Positions 60,867 to 64,000 of a DNA stretch of 64,000 bases are shown here, one piece after another (position 1 is the stretch's first letter; each line of letters starts with the position of its first letter). Under the pieces are notes generated by a model. It saw only the letters and a program-made list of their open reading frames with translations, was not told the origin of the DNA and ran no database searches. The position numbers and the translations under genes are program-made. Source of the DNA: Camellia lanceoleosa (taxonomy: Eukaryota; Streptophyta; Magnoliopsida; Ericales; Theaceae); the NCBI GenBank assembly GCA_025200525.1, contig CM045762.1, positions 23,161,374 through 23,225,373 on the forward strand, given 5' to 3'.

Positions 60867-61823
60867 TGTTGGAAATTTTGGTTTTATAGGCTTATTTTGG
60901 GCCATCTTTGAGCCCAAAATTGAGTGAGCGCCAAACGTCTTTTGGGGTGGGTCTAAAGAGGTGACGTGTTCCTTGCCACGTGGCAAGTCACACAGTGAAA
61001 ACGGTTTGTCAAAACCATTTATGAGTGAATGAGAAGTTGACGTCATTTTCGGGTTCATGGAATGGACAATTAAAGAAGTAAATGTGGGTTTCCTTGAAAT
61101 GGGTTGTCCCACATTGAAACTTGAAGAGAACTTATGTATGTATATAAGCTCTTGGTGTACTAACTTGGGTTGGGCCCCAAGGGGCACCCCAAGTTTGTAA
61201 AAGAGAGGAGTTATGAACAAAGTGAACCTTAGTCCAAACCACCACACACACGCGCACGTCACCTCCGTCCGTCTGTTCGAGTGGCCAGGTGCGGTTGTGG
61301 GTTGTGGGTGGTCGAATCGCAGCTAACTGCGATTACGTATACAAATCGCAGTTCAATCTATCTAGCAGATCTGTTGAATTTGCACCTGTTCATTCAAAAT
61401 TTGCACCTATTCGGGCAGATCATTTTGCCTATAAATACTTGCACTGTTCCAACAGTCTGGACATCCGAAAAACAATCTGAAAATTACTTTTTTGCTATCC
61501 AATTTTTTGCTCTGTTGCATATATTCTTCACATTAGTTTTTTAGGAAAATTAAAGAGAGTATAGAACACAGGTTCTAGTTCACCGAACAAATTGTTTGGA
61601 GTGCTACTACAATTTGTGAAGATCATTGTATCCTAGGAGATAGACACCGTTAGTCCATAAGCACCAAAGCGGGGTGAATCTGTCTTAAGGACAGAGTGTC
61701 ACAAAATCGACTTGATCTTTTAATTTTTCATTTGGTTTGGTAAAATAAATTCTATAAGTTATTTATTTTATTTGTTTGATTTAGCTTCAATTTCTTTATT
61801 ATACACAGAAGATTGTTCCAACA
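60867..61823 (+). repeat. 3' LTR of element G
   Basis: 957 bp, starting TGTTGGAAATTTTGG and ending TTCCAACA. It is followed by ATTTC (61824-61828), which matches 55374-55378. The central part (about 61300-61400) is shorter than in the 5' LTR and has AATCGCAG words not found there. Confidence 0.85.
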
Positions 61824-61896
61824 ATTTCATCCCAATTTATCTACTCAAATGAAATGTGTGATCAATAAAGATGATGCAAACTTATTATAACTCTCT
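61824..61896 (-). other. Intron remnant of F between elements G and H
   Basis: About 70 bp of AT-rich sequence left between the target duplication of G and the start of LTR H. It is presumably intron of pseudogene F, since G inserted there. Too short to confirm. Confidence 0.45.
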
Positions 61897-62535
61897 TGTA
61901 GACACTCCATTTTGACCGACCCTAAGACTTGGGCGCTTTCTTTTGATTACCCGATGATGAAAATAAGAATATACTATCTTACAAAATTCTCAGTAAAAAG
62001 ATGGAATGTAAGCTTCAATCCCAGCTTTACACCTATTTTTGCCAAATTATTTTAGACCCATTCTCCATTTTCTTCTCCTTTATTATGTATTATATATATA
62101 TATATGATGTTATATTATTATATAATATTTTATTAAATTTATTCGGTGCCATGGTTTCACCCACGCACCATACTTTTGTATATATATATATTAAATATTT
62201 TATATATTATTATATTATATGAGGATACTATTCCCCCTTTGAAAAATTCACTACACTCCCATCGTGTGCTTTTTTTTTTTGTTTTAGACCCGCTTTGGAC
62301 AAATTATGTTATATATTTGGCCTGCTAAAATTTATTTTACCAGTCCATTTATTTTGTTATTTTATAATTTAAATGCTTCTGTGTGTTTTTACATTTTTTT
62401 TTTTTTGGTATTTGTACATATATTTATGCTAATTATACATTTTATATATTATAATATTATAAAGTTACTATGCACCTTTTGAAAATTCACTCTTCGACCA
62501 TTTGAAGTTTTGTTTGTTTGTGAGCTTATATTGCC

Positions 62536-62542
62536 TATAAAA
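62536..62542 (+). promoter_or_regulatory. TATA box of LTR H
   Basis: TATAAAA in the context GCTTATATTGCC, which is nearly the same context as the TATA box of element A. A donor site follows 319 bp downstream. Confidence 0.5.
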
Positions 62543-62960
62543 CAGGCAAGTGATGGAGAGATCAAAAAGGGCTGAGAGAATTGAAAAAGAGAATCAGAGA
62601 AGAAAAAAAAAAAGAAGTGGTGCGAGAGAGTTTGAGAGAAAAAGAATAAGAAAGAAAGAAGATTACTTTTTGAGAGAGAAAGGGAAAATAAAATATTTTC
62701 TTAGATATTTTTATTTCCTTTTCATCAATACACCATTCAAAAACTAACCACTAAAGCTGTAATTCCAAATTTTGGACTGAGAATTGAGAACACATTCCAC
62801 AGACTTGAGAGTAATCAAAAGAAGGTTTGTGACTCAGAAAATTCATCATTTCCTCGAAAGGTGAGTTTTCGCAAACTTTTATTTAATTTAAAAATGTGAT
62901 ATAAATTTGTTTAAATACTTCATTTACTGTTTTTCATAACTCTTTTTTTTTTAATCACTT

Positions 62961-63205
62961 TAATGGGAAGGCTGCACCACCCACATATATGTTGTAAATC
63001 ACTTTTTTTTATATAATTGTTTTACCATTAATGAGAAGGCTGCACCATCCACATATCTGTTGTAAATTACTTTTTTTTTTTTTTTTTAATTCCACCATTA
63101 TAATGGGAAGATTGCACCACCCACACATCTGTTATAATTTATTTATTTATTTTTATAATTGTTTTATTGCTTTAACGGGAAGACTGCATTACCCACATAT
63201 CTGCT
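62961..63205 (+). repeat. Four-copy repeat of about 70-75 bp in LTR H
   Basis: Four tandem units begin near 62961, 63029, 63104 and 63174. Each contains AATGGGAAGGCTGCACCACC or a variant, then CCACATATCTGTTGTAAAT and a T-rich spacer of variable length. Length differences are mostly in the T runs. Confidence 0.7.
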
Positions 63206-63261
63206 TTAATTTAAATATTGTATATAAACTGTTGTAAAATATTACTTTAAATAATTTACCC

Positions 63262-63460
63262 ACCGGATGAATAGTAACCTCCGGCGGTGAATAGTCACCC
63301 CGACGATGAATAGTACCTCCGACGATGAATAGTAACTGCGAACGAAAAATGCCCGGAAAGATGAATAATGATCAAAAAGGACAAATAGTAATTATCGTGG
63401 TGAATGGAACTGTCGGCAATGAATAGTGCCCCCGGGATGAATAGTGCTCCTACAAAATAA
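63262..63460 (+). repeat. GATGAATAGTACCTCCGAC-type short repeat in LTR H
   Basis: About nine diverged copies of an 18-22-bp unit built on GAATAGT plus a C-rich tail (CCTCCGACGAT, CACCCCGACGAT, GCCCCCGGGAT). It makes a locally GC-rich patch in an AT-rich LTR. No ORF of interest. Confidence 0.6.
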
Positions 63461-64000
63461 GTTTCCCTAGGCGGAACGGAGCAGTCTTCCCACGTCAAGC
63501 AAAATATTTTCCGGCAATCCCCAAAGCACATGAAGTTTCTTTATTTTTATTATTATTAATTTTTTTTTTATTTTGAGAGTTTGTGAGGTTTTTATTTTGT
63601 TATAATATTCCCTTCTCCCTCTCTTGTTTGGTTTGTAATAATTTATTCAAAGTGTTGTAATAATTCTCCGCACTACTTCTTTCTATCCCGTTCTTTTACT
63701 TGCCTTCTTTATATGTGAACATACATCATGTTTCGTCTTTCATTATATCCATGCTTCATGCATCTTGATTCAGCTAATTTTGCATTTGTGGATTTAATCA
63801 ATTCATATGTGATTATGTGCGCTACCTCATGTTCTTGAGATGATTCACATGTCATATCTTAGAAGTCGAATCTTTAGTTGCATCTCATGAGTGAATTGCA
63901 TTAAGATTTTGCATATATGATCATGCATATTTTACTAACTTTGTTTTATAGCTTGTTCGCGGGTCGTCAAACATGTAAGTTTTTATGCTTTAGCATCTCG

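Larger units (their letters stand above)
55379..61823 (+). mobile_element. Element G: Ty1/copia retrotransposon
   Basis: The element is about 6.4 kb with direct LTRs (55379-56483 and 60867-61823), flanked by the perfect duplication ATTTC. The LTR terminal pair is TGTTGGAA and TTCCAACA; the left copy starts TATCGG by mutation. Domain order is gag remnant, protease, integrase, RT, RNase H (copia order). No standard initiator-Met primer-binding site is seen after the left LTR. A purine tract (GTGGGGGAT) precedes the right LTR. Many nonsense mutations make it dead. Confidence 0.9.
61897..64000 (+). mobile_element. Element H: start of another gypsy-type LTR (runs off the window)
   Basis: It starts TGTAGACACTCCATTTTGACC, the same terminal block as the LTR of element A (TGTAGACACCCCATTTTTGACC). 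It contains TATAAAA (62536-62542) after GCTTATATTGCC, a donor AAAG/GTGAGT (62861) and, near the end, TTTTATGCTTTAGCATCTCG, which matches 3577-3597 in A's LTR. The rest has diverged strongly, so it is a different family. Only the first 2.1 kb are present. The short ORFs show no recognised domain. Confidence 0.75.

Overview
This window is plant nuclear DNA made almost entirely of nested LTR retrotransposons and dead genes. The organism is an angiosperm and probably a eudicot. The signs are Ty3/gypsy elements of the Tat type (two RNase H domains, LTRs of 4-5 kb), two Ty1/copia elements, a plant-mobile-domain gene fragment, and two S-domain receptor-kinase pseudogenes with plant-type introns. I found no intact cellular gene, tRNA, rRNA or CRISPR array.

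Layout. Element A (48-15383, + strand) is a complete-looking but non-autonomous Tat-type element: two 4.16-kb LTRs, a primer-binding site, a broken gag, no pol, and a long non-coding 3' part full of hairpin-forming repeats. It is flanked by the direct repeat AACCC and sits in the 3' part of element B (15384-36329, - strand). B is a pol-bearing Tat element with a dead reverse transcriptase motif (YVDV), a deletion in integrase, and a duplicated gag-protease block. Between the two gag-protease copies lies an antisense fragment of a plant mobile domain gene with introns. The LTR of B is split by a solo LTR (30434-35084, direct repeat CCAAC). B in turn cuts copia element C (36330-40812, - strand), and C lies inside receptor-kinase pseudogene D (exons 40813-50387, + strand). 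An intron of D also holds a 5.1-kb gypsy-type solo LTR (E, 43458-48546).

The right third holds a second receptor-kinase pseudogene, F (- strand, 50974-55297). It converges tail to tail on D. A 2.6-kb LTR-like insertion (50990-53590) sits in the last four codons of F. Copia element G (55379-61823, direct repeat ATTTC) sits in the intron upstream of its membrane exon. A further gypsy-type LTR, H, starts at 61897 and runs off the window.

The most interesting material is the 3' non-coding part of element A (7589-11030). It strings together several unrelated short-repeat families, and in each one the unit can fold into a small hairpin. In two families the stems carry compensatory changes between copies. 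One array has about 35 copies of a GGGA/TCCC stem closed by a TACG (UNCG-type) loop. Two of the hairpin types recur in element B. The LTRs also share a TATA box and a 5' splice donor about 250-325 bp apart, and an internal copy of the start of the primer-binding site.
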